A DNA stretch of 64,000 bases. Origin: Ascaphus truei. Taxonomy: Eukaryota; Chordata; Amphibia; Anura; Ascaphidae. Every line of letters starts with the position of its first letter. Position 1 is the first letter of the stretch. The stretch is from positions 116,462,502-116,526,501 of the forward strand of contig CM071571.1 of assembly GCA_036426205.1 (NCBI GenBank). Reading direction: 5' to 3'. Made by a program: the position numbers and the translations under genes. The notes below the pieces were generated by a model. It saw nothing but the letters and a program-made list of their open reading frames with translations, was not told the origin of the DNA and made no database searches. Of the stretch, positions 1 through 9,964 are shown in pieces.

Positions 1-788
1 GTAAATTAATAAAATCTTGTTCATTTTTTCTGAATTGGCGGAGCATCTGTTTCTTTTAAGCAATCTTTTTTTTTTATAGATTAGTTTTAGGGTGTAATTT
101 AGAGTGCACTAGTGGGATTGTCTTTGTCCTTTCATTGTGTGACTTATTATATATATATTTCTAGTATTATATATCTCTTATATATATATATATTATATAT
201 ATATAATATAGACACAAAAAGAAAAAAGAAGGGTCAAATAAGGGAGCATTCAAATAGTATTAAGAGAAAATTGACAAATGGACTTTATTAGCAATGCATC
301 ATAAAAACACAAGAGACAAACACAAACCACATGAAAAACTGCTGCAAAATATAATTAATAATAACTTAACACAAATCAACCCCTAACCTGGAAAGACCAA
401 ATAGTAAGAGTTCCAACAGAACATAACAGAACCAGGGGAAAGAAAATTCCCCTGGTAGTGTAACAAAGATCGGCCGATCAAAGTGAGAACTCAAAAGATA
501 ATATAAATGGACCAACCAGAGCGCCGAAAAATTAGTCAAAAAACTGTGAATCAGATATCAAAGACATTACAAATATAGCATAGAATAACACAATAACATA
601 ACAGTCACAGAATAATAATTGCTGTGGGAGATGTGTAACATGCAGCAGAAAATACCCAAATGGCTTAAAAAATAATAATAATAAATAATGAGGGTAAAGC
701 CACAAAGGTAAATTTACAAAAGACCCAGTGAAAGATGCTGGAACAGCCTAATGCTGATGGTAAGTAGCAGGCAGTAGTGAGATGTGAA
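1..788. other. AT-rich region without recognised gene
   Basis: No coding region is supported here. The stretch is AT-rich and holds an irregular TA dinucleotide tract at about 148-212. The part from about 700 onward leads into the tandem repeats that follow and reads as repeat-derived DNA, but I cannot name the family. Confidence 0.5.
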
Positions 789-1000
789 CTGACAGCCCAG
801 CAACAGTGGACACTAAAGCATAGGGCAAATAAGGCAGTGAGGAAGTCCCTTTAAGCTGACAGCCCAGTAGCAGTGAGCACTGAAATGTAGGACACGTAAG
901 GCAGGTAAAGCAGCAAGTCCCCATGGGCTAGCAGCCCAGCATCAGTAAGAACTGCAAGCGTGAGGCAGACAAAGCAGCACAGTACAGACCAGCTGCAGGA
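789..1000. repeat. Three diverged tandem units of about 67-72 bp
   Basis: Units begin at 789, 856 and 928, each with a variant of CTGACAGCCCAG followed by CAGTGRGCACT-like and AAGGCAG-like blocks. The spacing is 67 then 72 bp. The array lies directly upstream of the hammerhead-like motif and Penelope reading frame, so it may be part of that element's non-coding leader. Confidence 0.6.
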
Positions 1001-1087
1001 GTCCCAGCACAGAGAAAATAACATCAGTGTACACATTCCACACGGGTCTGGGAGTCTAGGGGTAGTGAGAGGGTTGTCTCTGCTCCG

Positions 1088-1125
1088 CTCCTACGGCCGT
1101 TTCGCCAAAAAGGCTTCTTCCGGGA
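1088..1125 (-). ncRNA. Hammerhead-ribozyme-like motif (decayed)
   Basis: On the minus strand the order is a 3-nt helix I strand TCC (1123-1125), core CGGAAGA (1116-1122; the consensus is CUGANGA, so one core base differs), a stem-loop GCC-TTTTT-GGC, core GAAAC (1099-1103), loop GGCC, GT, A, then GGA (1089-1091), which pairs with TCC. This is the layout of a minimal type I hammerhead with a 2-bp helix III. Hammerheads of this type are known from Penelope-like elements, and a Penelope frame starts about 20 bp away on the opposite strand. The core substitution makes activity unlikely. Confidence 0.4.
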
Positions 1126-1146
1126 TGCTATTATACAAGGAGGTCC

Positions 1147-1695
1147 CAGGTTTATATACAAAAGAGCTAAAACTCTGGGGTCCCATTTTTCACCTAGTTT
1201 ATTCTCTTCGGTCCCTCGCGGATCTTATCTGCGAAACATCCCTAAGGGCTTTTTCTCTTGCGGGAGATATTCTATCTGTAAATACGCTAAATCCATTAAG
1301 AAAATTTCAAATGGTAATGATAACTACCGCATTGGGAGTTTTATCAATTGTCATACCAGCCATGTTATCTATTATCTATTATCTTCAATGTGGTTGCAAA
1401 ATGTCTTATATAGGTCGTACAATCAGACCATTGAGACTCAGAATTCAGGAACATGTAAGACTTATTATTAAGAAGGACGTTTCACATTCGGTGTCACGTC
1501 ATTTTTCATCATGTCCTCATGGTGATATTGCTAATTTTTTCCTTCTCAGGATTGGAACATGTGGGTTTGCATCCTAGAGGAGGAGATAGATTACATAGAC
1601 TAAATATGAGAGAAATGTTTTGGATATATACCATGAGCACTTTATGTCCCATCGGTATTAATGTAGAGTGGGAACTCAAACATTTTTTAGTGTGA
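1147..1695 (+). pseudogene. Penelope-like element: end of RT linker plus GIY-YIG endonuclease, broken
   Basis: This is the C-terminal part of a Penelope-like retroelement protein. The first frame (about 1147-1370) reads a linker with a Cys-rich stretch (FSCGRYSICKYA) and ends in INCHTSHVIYYL. A frameshift near 1370-1390 leads to the GIY-YIG core, where LQCGCKMSYIGRTIRPLRLR shows the Y-I-G, the following Arg residues and the EH pair. A second shift near 1549 leads to RGGDRLHRLNMREMFWIYTM and a final hydrophobic ELKHFLV before a stop at 1693. In Penelope elements this domain nicks target DNA for target-primed reverse transcription. The RT fingers and palm are absent, so this is a 5'-truncated copy with at least two frameshifts. 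The family call is firm; the exact clade is not. Confidence 0.85.
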
Positions 1696-2055
1696 AGTGT
1701 ACATGGTATATATCCTGTTTAAATTGACTGGTGTAGACATTTAGAATGATACTGTCTTTTTTCTTCATTATTATATGTTTCTTTATTATTTTTCTTTATT
1801 ATGGTTCTTTTTATTATTATTTTTTACTTTATTATTTTATGGTTAATCAATATTGAATTGGTTTTATGTTATATGCATATATATATTTCCTAATAGGTTA
1901 ATAATATTTAGTATATATAATAACATAATAATGTAATATAATAACACAGAAGAGTTCAAGATGTGGCATGATTACACCTCTATAGAGGAGGGTCTCAAAT
2001 TGTTTTGCAGAAAATAGAGATGCATGGGACATAGTTGCATATAGTAGTGTTCTAT
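1696..2055 (+). other. AT-rich 3' flank of the Penelope fragment
   Basis: No gene is seen. The sequence is strongly AT-rich, with runs of TTATT, and resembles the 3' untranslated tail that also follows the second Penelope fragment (23.75-23.99 kb). Confidence 0.4.
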
Positions 2056-2340
2056 GGGGGCTATGCACTAAGCTCTGAGCTTTCGCGCTGGCCTGAAAAA
2101 AATTAGCACATCCAATAAAAAATGAAGCCGGCGGCGCGATTCACTAAGGCCCGCAGCCAATTTTTTATCAGACGTGCCCAAAACTGGCTTATCGTGCGTG
2201 CAATGTATTTCCCTCCTGCAATCGCATTTAAAGTTCCCGTACGCTAGCTAATTGAAAAAAAAGCAGCTTGTAACATTTGCATGGAGATTTGCCATCTCCA
2301 TGCAAGGCTGTTACAGGCGATCGTACAATAAATAAATACA
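2056..2340. repeat. Dispersed repeat starting with GGGGGCTATGCACTAAGC
   Basis: The start GGGGGCTATGCACTAAGC is the reverse complement of a segment at about 30,067-30,084 (GCTTAGTGCATAGCCCCC). These look like terminal sequences of one dispersed, MITE-like family in opposite orientation. I cannot find a clean partner end or target duplication, so the boundaries are approximate. Confidence 0.4.
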
Positions 2341-3017
2341 TCCCCCCCCCCCTACCTTTGGTGTCAAAGCCCAACTTTGGGGGCATTGTGGGGCTGCTGG
2401 GCTGGTGGGAACGGTGCAAGGCTGGGGGTCGGTGCGGGGATCGGCGCGAGGCTGGGGGGGCAGTACAGGGATCGGCAAGAGGCTGGGAGGGGTGGTGCGG
2501 GGATTAGTGCGAGGCTGGGGGGGGAATAGGTAGGGGGGATCAGTGCAAGGCTGGAGGATAGTTGCAGGGATCCGTGGTTGGCTGGTGCGGAGCTGCTGAG
2601 GGGAGTGCGGGGAATGCTGGGAGAACTACAGTGGCTGCTAGGGGCCATGTAGGGCTGCCGGCACCTCATTCCACCTCCCTCCTTCCCCCTCCCCCTCCTC
2701 CCGATCAGGCACGCGGTGGCCATTTTTTTTTAAAAATTAGCGCGACTCCAGTTATAGCGTGGTCGGATCCAGTGGCCCCCGAGATCCGCGCTATAACGGA
2801 GTTGATCTGTGTTGATCTGCTTATATACCCAGCGTTGCCCGGGATTTGCTGCTCACGCGGTGTCTCTCCCCCCCCCCCCCCCCCCCCCCCCTCCCCCCCC
2901 CCGGCCCCCCTTTCCCCCCCCCCGGTCCCCAGTTTTCATTTAGACCCCCCCCCCGCAGTCCCCGGCGCTCATTTCCTCCCCCACCCCCCTCCAGCAGGAG
3001 CCCCGGACTCTTGCTCG
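2341..3017. other. GC-rich, G- and C-run region
   Basis: The region contains G-rich degenerate repeats (about 2,400-2,640) and long C runs (about 2,867-2,960). The many long open frames here come from this biased composition and are not supported as genes. A junction at about 2,820 (TATATACCCAGCG) resembles known mobile-element ends but is not diagnostic. Confidence 0.5.
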
Positions 3018-3403
3018 GAGCAGTGAGGAGGGGCCCGCGGAGTGTGGAGGAGAAGTGCCGAGTGAGAAAGAGAACCAGTGAACATGACCTCTTGCTCCCG
3101 AGCAGTGAGGAGGTGCCTGCGGGGTGAAGAGGAGAAGTGCTGAGTGAGCAGGAGAACCGGTAAACATTACCTCTTGCACCGAGCAGTGAAGAGGGGCCCA
3201 CGGGGTGAGGAGGAGAACTGCCGAGTGAGGAGGAGAACCGGTCAACATTACCTCTTGCTCAGAGCAGTGAGGAAGGGCCCGCGGGGTGAGGAGGAGAACC
3301 ACCGTGTGAGGAGGAGAACCGGTGAACATTACCTCTTGCTCAGAGCAGTGAGGTGGGGCCCACGGGGTGAGGAGGAGAACCGCCAAGTGAGGAGGAGAAC
3401 CGG
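3018..3403. repeat. 81-bp minisatellite, almost five copies
   Basis: Units start at GAGCAGTGARGAGG at 3018, 3100, 3181, 3262 and 3343 (periods 82, 81, 81, 81). Each carries GAGGAGAA, ACCGGT and ACCTCTTGC blocks. Because 81 is 27 codons, every frame without an early stop stays open through the array. That explains the repetitive proteins predicted on both strands here (for example a plus frame 3144-3500 and a minus frame 2940-3476). I treat it as non-coding. Confidence 0.9.
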
Positions 3404-3979
3404 CGGGTGTCGTTTCCGCCGCTTGAATATTCCATGTGAGGCCGTTTGTAACGTCACCCCACCCCACAAACCCCACCCCTCAGTCATTGGGAGAGCATGA
3501 CAGCGAGAGGTTTGGCCAACCTCCGGCCAATGAGAGCGCGCACAAACCCACAGACAAACATCGTTTGAGTTTTATATATATTTTGCATATATATTGTGGC
3601 AAATTGTGAGTTTGCATTTGTGGAAACCGGTACTTTCTCCACTGGGCAAGCTCTATCTATTCTATCTATCGTCCTTCACACGGGGGACTCCTAACTCCAT
3701 ACCATGGGGAAACCGTCTACCGCGAGGGACGGAAGAGTTAGAGCAAGCCCAGGGGAGAAAGTTATAATTACTATCAATCCACCCCTCAGCCATGACTATT
3801 CTCTATTGTATTGAATTCAGTGCACCCCATTGTACACACTCAGTCTCACTAACTGCGTTGTACATCCGTGTACTTATCTCCCTCAGCTGTACAACAAATA
3901 CCTGTAGGAATTTATGCTCATATTGATTAGCATATTTCATTTTCTATTCCTTATGGTTTGCGCTCCCCTAATCTCTCCC
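3404..3979. other. No gene seen
   Basis: After the minisatellite comes a stretch ending in TATATATATTTTGCATAT (about 3,572) that could be a transposon end. The rest is unremarkable single-copy-looking sequence with no supported coding region. Confidence 0.4.
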
Positions 3980-4240
3980 TATCAGGTAATGTACAGCTCT
4001 GTACTTTAATCCATGCATGTCTTTCCTTGTCAAACAAAAAAAATCTCAGAATTAGATAATGAGTCATTGTTTAATTCTTATGTTCATTTATGTTTTGCAT
4101 GTTTGGAGCCGGACAAAGACAACGTGCAGGAAACATACTCGGTGCAGGAAACTCATCCATCAATATGCCAGTTAATGTACTCTACTGTGCTTTAATCCAT
4201 GCCATGTCTTTTCTTCTCAAACAAAAAAAAAACCTTAGAA
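3980..4240. repeat. Partial tandem duplication of about 185 bp
   Basis: TAATGTAC, CTTTAATCCATG, TCAAAC plus an A run, and a TTAGAAT-like block recur in the same order with a period of about 185 bp (3,988 and 4,173 for the first block). The copies are diverged and the second runs directly into the terminal-exon-like segment that follows. Confidence 0.55.
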
Positions 4241-4254
4241 TGTCATAACATAAG

Positions 4255-4445
4255 ATGTGATTATTAATATTGAATATTGTCTCTTTCTTTACAGACCAAG
4301 ACACCAAAGAAGAGCCATCCAGTTCGAAGAAGAAAAATAAAAGAAAATTGAAAATTTGGATGAAGAGACGACTTTGTATTTGTGCATTATTCATTTTAAC
4401 TTAGCGTTTGCAAATAAAACATTCCATTCTTTAAAAATACTTTTT
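4255..4445 (+). other. Terminal-exon-like segment with poly(A) signal, copy 1
   Basis: The order is GATTATTAATATTGAATATT, a pyrimidine-rich tract ending in CTTTACAG, a short Lys-rich open frame, then AATAAAACATTCC and a T-rich stretch. Copy 2 at 5,316-5,505 repeats the same order. The arrangement resembles an acceptor, last exon and polyadenylation signal, but no upstream exons are recognisable. It may be a duplicated gene end or simply a dispersed repeat. Confidence 0.4.
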
Positions 4446-4529
4446 GGTGTGTTTAAATTAAATATACTTACAGTAGTACTGTACATAAAGTACTAATCTC
4501 ATTTAAAATATATATAAATATCTAATTTT

Positions 4530-5005
4530 AAATATCTCATCCACCATGCCCTCTACTCCATCATCAGACATACAAATGTACAAAAGCTTTAGTAGACAAA
4601 TACTGCACCGACACACTTTATTCGAGCAAATACCCAGTATGTACCTGGCAGATACCTGGAATGCGCCGCTCCTCACCTCTGACAAGCCCCGTTACGTTTG
4701 CCTTCCCAGCCTGGGTTCATGCCTGGCTGACGGGCGGCTGATCTGTTAAATGATAATGATTAGGATTTAATAGGCTGCAATGCTTCGCGTGTCTACCAGA
4801 TGGCATAAATTCATGAATTGTAATGCAGTATATATATATATACTGTGCAGTATTGCAGCCAGCGGGAATAAAATGTTTCAATCCCTGCCTGGAAAATACC
4901 TCAATGCACTCGGGCAGAAAACAGTCACAAACCTCAATACACCCGGGTATACCCGAATTCGTGGGACTAGCCGAGCTCAAATAAAGTGTGTCGCCAGTGT
5001 ATGGC
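4530..5005. repeat. Unclassified dispersed-repeat-like unit with TA palindrome
   Basis: The unit contains a perfect palindrome at about 4,826-4,846 (GCAGTATATATATATACTG type). Its style is that of a dispersed vertebrate repeat, with short GC-rich blocks such as GGCTGACGGGCGGCTG-like text. The open frames across it (4546-4749 plus, 4717-4980 minus) have no recognisable domain. Boundaries are uncertain. Confidence 0.3.
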
Positions 5006-5180
5006 TAATAGCGCTTTACTTTTGCCCATTTGTGTTGAAAAATATAAATACACAATAATATAAAATGTACATTACAATACACAGTAGGCAATAACCCCAT
5101 TGGTTGGCACTGGAATCCTTTGCCAACCATGGAGGCACAGATAACCACATTGGCAGTGAATGGGCAACCAAAAAAAAAAA

Positions 5181-5296
5181 ATGCTATGACACACATATGC
5201 GTTTTCACCAGGTTCCATATTGACATGCATGCGTAGAAATGCTATGACACACATATGCGTTTCCACCAGGCTCCACAGCCAGCAACACGCATGCGC
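5181..5296. repeat. 58-bp tandem duplication
   Basis: Two adjacent units start with ATGCTATGACACACATATGC at 5,181 and 5,239. Both continue with CGTTTYCACCAGG and a GCATGCG block. A T run precedes the first unit on the minus strand. Confidence 0.8.
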
Positions 5297-5315
5297 AGCA
5301 CTCTACTACTGTATG

Positions 5316-5505
5316 TGTGATTATTAATATTGAATATTATCTTTCTTTACACGCAAAGATGTCCAAGAGCCAGTCAGTTTAAAGCAGAAAAATTAAAGAA
5401 CATTTGAAATTTGGAAGAAGAGACTTTGTATTTTTGTATTATTAATTTTTACCTTATTATGTGCTAATAAAACATTCCCTTCTCTTAAAATACTTTTTTC
5501 GTGTT
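5316..5505 (+). other. Terminal-exon-like segment with poly(A) signal, copy 2
   Basis: This repeats the 4,255-4,445 segment: GATTATTAATATTGAATATT, TCTTTCTTTACA, an AAGAAGAGACTTTGTATTT-type block and AATAAAACATTCCCTTC. The acceptor-like AG is lost in this copy (TTTACACGCAAAG). The conserved poly(A) signal and spacing in both copies argue that the duplicated unit is a transcript end. Confidence 0.4.
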
Positions 5506-6263
5506 TTCACGTTTTTACTCTTTATATTTCAATAAACTCTAAGTACATAAAGTACTGTACTTCTGTGTGATCGGATTGTTCGCACATGAATTGGAATAAG
5601 TGACAGGTTGCATTGCAGTTAGATTTTTAAGACACAATAACTCGTGATCATCAACTTGCGTTTCTGGCCGGTATTGTAGACAACGCTAAATTAAAATTTC
5701 TTCACTCTTTCAGATTATGGCCAAATCGTTTGAAAACTAAGAATTTCTGAGCACGGAATTGGAGCGGATTAGGATGCCACTGGGGGCCTGTGCGGCACAT
5801 GGTACAGAACCGGCAGTTGCATCTGTACTTTTTTAATTCCCAAAGAAAGCGTTTTACTTCCTATGAAAGTACAAGGAACACCCATTAGTAATACTCAATT
5901 ATTATATTATAATCTCCAATTTCATGATTTTGTTTATTTTCAATTAAAGCAAGACTCAAACAAATGAATCTTTCGGCTGTTTTATATTTTAATTCTAAAA
6001 TAATTTGTTTATCACACAAAGCTAAAGCTATTTATCATTCATGTTTTCATAATCACATTTCATGTTCAGATCGTATTGAGACAGTTAAAACATTTCACGA
6101 TCTTGTTACTCCTGTAGAAAACGGTATGTATACAGGTTATGTCAGATAAGGAAATAGTGAAGGCTTTTGTTCCTACTGTATGTGTACATGTTCCGAGGTT
6201 TTATTAAAGGGATTGTATTGTATTGGAGAAAATCTACTAGGAATATATTTACACGAGATCCAT
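5506..6263 (+). other. Mostly unassigned; right part may be envelope relic
   Basis: From 5,506 to about 5,890 I see nothing assignable. An open frame at 5,964-6,149 encodes 61 residues with several Cys and His residues. It lies upstream of, and on the same strand as, the membrane-anchor relic at 6,740-7,061. It may be part of the same decayed envelope-type reading frame, but on its own it is not diagnostic. Confidence 0.3.
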
Positions 6264-6271
6264 GTCAATAT
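6264..6271. repeat. Left 8-bp target-site duplication GTCAATAT
   Basis: GTCAATAT lies immediately before the left TAGAGATGGG end and is repeated exactly at 6,667-6,674 after the right end. An 8-bp duplication is the hAT signature. Confidence 0.9.
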
Positions 6272-6666
6272 TAGAGATGGGTGAGTTTTTTTGGCAACTT
6301 TGGATCCGCAGCGATTTGGTCGGTTCTTTTGGTTCGCAGATTTCAGGGGATCAATCTCAAGAGGGTGATTTGTGCTTTGCTGATTTTTTTATTATTATTT
6401 CCAATACACTCTGCAAATCCCACAACCAGTGGATGGTTTTGAGGAATCCAATCGGCAAATTCAGCAATAAGTGGCGAATTCTTAAGAATCTGCCAATGTA
6501 TTGCTGAGTCCATGGATTGTATTCTATAAATCTGGTGGTTTTTGATCAATCCGCATGGATTGAAACCGCCCAAATCCGTTTGCTGATTATACACTGCAAA
6601 ACGGATTTTGGGGGTAAAATCAGCGAAAATCCGGGAAATGGATTTGGGCGAATTCGCCCATCTCTA
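6272..6666. mobile_element. hAT-type MITE, 395 bp
   Basis: The termini are inverted: TAGAGATGGGTGA at the left and TTCGCCCATCTCTA at the right, flanked by the perfect 8-bp duplication GTCAATAT. There is no transposase. The interior consists of repeated GGATTT, CAGCGAAAATCC and CAAATCC motifs that can pair with each other, as in many non-autonomous hAT elements. The element interrupts a possible envelope relic, so it inserted after that sequence arrived. Confidence 0.92.
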
Positions 6667-6674
6667 GTCAATAT
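6667..6674. repeat. Right 8-bp target-site duplication GTCAATAT
   Basis: This is an exact copy of 6,264-6,271 and marks the right edge of the hAT MITE. Confidence 0.9.
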
Positions 6675-6739
6675 GTCACAGATTCTCTGACGATATTAAA
6701 TATAGTTCCATTACAATTTAATATATAGCAAATAAATTA

Positions 6740-7061
6740 GATTCCTTGGGAGAAATGGACTGAAGAAATTAAGAAAGATGTAGGTTTATTTCAGGTTTTA
6801 CAAAAACAATTAAAAGAAGCAGAAATTGTTTTTGAACATGAACAGGGTCAGTTGAAAGAAATAGAACGTGAATGGTCTGTAATGTCAGGATTTGCTTGGT
6901 GGAATACATTTTAAAAATCTGTTACCATGTTATTAAAATCTGTAGGATCAACTTTAGGACATTTTTTAATTCATCCTTTCATCACTGTACTTTGCGTGGC
7001 TTTATTTTGTATTGTTATTCAACTATTTTTAATATGTATTAACAAAAGAATGTATACCTAG
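6740..7061 (+). pseudogene. Possible endogenous retroviral envelope (TM subunit) remnant
   Basis: One frame reads a Lys/Glu-rich amphipathic stretch, then an aromatic pair (WW), an in-frame stop, a Gly/Leu-rich stretch, about 25 strongly hydrophobic residues that look like a membrane anchor (about 6,970-7,035) and a short basic tail before a stop at 7,059. Heptad region, aromatic pre-membrane segment, single anchor and short tail is the order seen at the C-terminus of retroviral transmembrane subunits. The frame has at least one internal stop, and a stop and shift upstream. No gag or pol sequence is adjacent, so the assignment is tentative. It could also be another single-pass membrane protein relic. 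Confidence 0.35.
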
Positions 7062-8443
7062 ATAAGAGTAGAAATTAATCATGGAGAAATGACATTGAAA
7101 AAAAAGATAGACAGGTGTATCCCCGGACACCTTGGGCTCCCATGACCCCCCTTACCTCCACAGGTCATGAGGGTGCAGAGGGTGCGCTGCGGGAGATATG
7201 TGAGTGTCACCGGAGTCGGCGACGGATAGTCAGCTCCTCAGAGAGGTGGGGGCAAGGTGTAGGGTGCGCTCCGGTGCTTCGGAGGCTCCATGGCGGCCCG
7301 AACGCTAAGGGCGCTGCCATTTTGTGAGTTGCGCATGGACAATGCATGCGACTAGTGCGGTTGGCAATTACTGGTTTGCGCATGCATGGGAGATAGCACG
7401 CGAAGTGGCAACCAATAAGGGAAGGCTTTGGGGTGGGAACTACAGGTTCCATGATACAGCTTTCATGAGCCTTGGGGGCGGTCATCTGGTACGCAGCAGC
7501 GTACTGAGGAGAGGTCTGGGACCAGGCCTCCCTAGAGAGAGACATCACCCGGTGGGATCGCCCCTGACAACGTCGTTGAGGAGCGTGGAATGGCGGATCC
7601 TTTTTTAAATTTCAGCGGACCGGGTGTTGCTGAGCCCGGCAGGTACAGTCTACAATGTCCACCACCAAAACCGGTATAAACAAAGGCGCTGATCACACCT
7701 ATAAGGGTGGGTTCTTTCGGGACACTGTTGGGTTAAGAGACCAAGGGACTACGCATTATTGTCGACACAGTGTGGGACACAGTGTTGGGAATCACTGCTG
7801 GGGAGAAAGGTCCTGCGAGGCGTGGGGTAGTTGTGGATACAATTACTATAGTATATAGAGAGAGTAATATGATTCTTATGACACATATCGTTGCAGTAAA
7901 GGGTCAGCTATTTTTTCACTGTTTGTTTATTATTGTGTCCTGTGAGGGTCTGCTTCCACTCTGCTGGGATCCCTCACAGGTGGAGGCGCTGAACCAAAGT
8001 ACACACCCCAGGCTCTCCGTGGCAGAGGCTCAGACTCCTGGAGCAACAGGTATAATAGCAGCACTGGTAGCTTCCTGTGTTCTGGGGGAAACAGGGCTAC
8101 ACAGGAATTTACAAAAGCCATCAAATTTCTCTAGCAAAAAATCTTTAATTTAGAATAATTGTTTGGCATACTGTCTTCGTAATTTGTGAATGTGATATGA
8201 ATGGTGCGTGATCGTTACAGGGACTATCACATGTAAACATGTATGGCATTTTCTTTGGATGCACCAAATAAAGAAATTAAAGGGGGTAAAAAGTGACTTG
8301 GACGGAGCATTCCAATTAGACTTGCACGTTCTGAATGTGATTAAGAATCTCTCATTTATTTGGCTTCAAAACACAGGGGGGAAGCATTGTATTTCTTATT
8401 GATGATGTCCTTCTACCTTTCCCTCTTATTCCATATCTTTCAG
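7062..8443. other. CpG-richer intronic or repeat DNA
   Basis: 7,120-7,640 is GC- and CpG-rich with promoter-like text and no domain in its open frames. 7,640-8,200 contains short inverted words such as CCTGTGAGGG/CCCTCACAGG at about 7,939-7,979. Upstream exons of the SDR gene would be expected 5' of 8,444, but I find none. Confidence 0.35.
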
Positions 8444-8702
8444 GGCTCTGGGGTTTAGTAAATAATGCTGGATTTGTGATTGCCATAGCCCCCAATGAAT
8501 GGCAAAAGAAGGATGATTTTGCCAAGGTGCTGAACGTCAACTTGCTGGGGATGATTGACGTGACCCTGAATCTGCTGCATCTCATCAGAAAAGCCCAGGG
8601 ACGTATTGTCAATGTTTCTAGTGCTTTAGGGAGACTGTGTACTGTTGGCGGAGGATATTGCATCTCTAAGTTTGGTGTGGAAGCATTCTCAGATGGTCTA
8701 AG
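8444..8702 (+). CDS. Internal exon of a retinol-dehydrogenase-like SDR (SDR9C/RDH family)
   Basis: This exon encodes the middle of a short-chain dehydrogenase/reductase. It opens after a pyrimidine-rich tract and CAG with [11 protein letters not shown], which carries the structural NNAG motif. It continues with W and DF residues and [11 protein letters not shown], then VNVSSALGR with the catalytic Ser, then YCISK with the catalytic Tyr-x-x-x-Lys, and ends [11 protein letters not shown] at a GTGAGC donor (8,703). Enzymes of this group (RDH5, RDH7, RDH16, HSD17B6 relatives) are ER-membrane NAD-dependent oxidoreductases acting on retinols and steroids. The exon is 259 bp, enters with one base of a Gly codon already used, and has no stop or frameshift. 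Neither the cofactor-binding TGxxxGxG exon nor the later exons are visible, so the gene either extends through very large introns or this is an isolated remnant. The exact paralogue cannot be named. Confidence 0.88.
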
Positions 8703-9964
8703 GTGAGCAGCATAAACAGGGAACATTACAGAGCTTGGCCATGATCTATGACAGTAGTTGGGTGGCCATAAGAGTATCTAACCCTTTTGGACGTAATTAC
8801 ATAATTCTTTTTATACTGTTTCTATTATCCCCAGATGGGACTTTACATGCTCAGTCATCAGATCATGTGCACGTCTTTTTTAAAGAAGGATTAATAAAGG
8901 GGGGGATACCCGCTAAGCCACAAATAAAGCAGCAAGATGCACTAGGTGAACTAGTGAACAAGAATAAACAACGGTATCAAGGTCCAAAGTGTCACTCGAG
9001 AGGTGGAGAGAGGACGATGAAAGAGCCCCCAATTAACACTGCACTCATTGCTAATGTATGGTAGTGAACGGAGTATGCTGGAAGTGAATGATTTGGTATA
9101 GTGTAGATACACAGAGGGGTCCCTGACAATGATGGTAAGTACCAGTGAATGTAGTGCTTAAAAATCCTTTAATAGGCTCCTGTAGACTATATTAAAATAC
9201 ACGGGACAACGAATAGAAACATAGAGGAACAGACAGAACATAAAGCAGGATTGGCCTAGATTCAATAATAACTAAGCCTATCTGGTGGCTAAATGTGAGT
9301 ATAAATAACCATGGGAGTTATTTCAGCCAATTTTTGTACCACCTGCCTTTGCATATTACACTATGGGTACTCTTCCCATATAGCACTGTAAGACTATACG
9401 GATAGTTAAACTCCTCTTCAACCTCATGCTTAAAGACTGTGTGATCTTCTGAGTTCCAAGCATTTATTACAACAGACTGCACAGTAGATGATCAGCACAA
9501 TGTATGCATAAATTAAAGTAGGGGTATCTTATATGTCATAATTGAAGTAGACCAATGCTTCCTAGGCTATAAACACTTGCTGAAATGGATCAGACACAAG
9601 CAAGCTCACCCTGCTGCAGCTCCAGTAATAGAGAATACAAAGATGAACCTCACCAGATTGTTATCTGTAGACGTCTAAGCAGCAGAAGGCTGAGTCCCCT
9701 GTGCTGCTGACCGCGCTTGGCACTTAGCACGGTCAGCACAATGAATGGGAAGGTGTCGATACGCTCGCATGCTCAAGGCGCTTGCCAAGAAAGATTCATC
9801 TGTCTTTCAGGCGCGCTGAGTGGTCACATGACCTCCTCAACCAATCAGTGCCAATGTCAGGACGAGCTCACCACAAACGAGGCGGGACCGCGGTGCTGAG
9901 GTGGTATAGGATATAACGCCACCCACAGCCACGAGGGCACGTCTTGAGAGTAGAGTGGTCTGGG
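8703..9964. other. Intron-like DNA; no gene seen
   Basis: No second SDR exon is visible. An open frame at 8,735-9,064 crosses the segment without a known domain. 9,700-9,960 becomes CpG-rich and leads into the LTR-like repeat. Confidence 0.4.

Noticed and set aside
2277..3500. Several overlapping Pro/Gly/Ser-rich open frames on both strands
   Set aside because: They come from G/C runs and the 81-bp minisatellite. They lie in several phases at once and have no domain.
3480..3600. Helitron end near AAACTCAAACG-type text (minus strand) and TATATACCCAGCG at 2,820
   Set aside because: The words recall Helitron-like ends, but no 3' hairpin with CTRR and no protein are seen.
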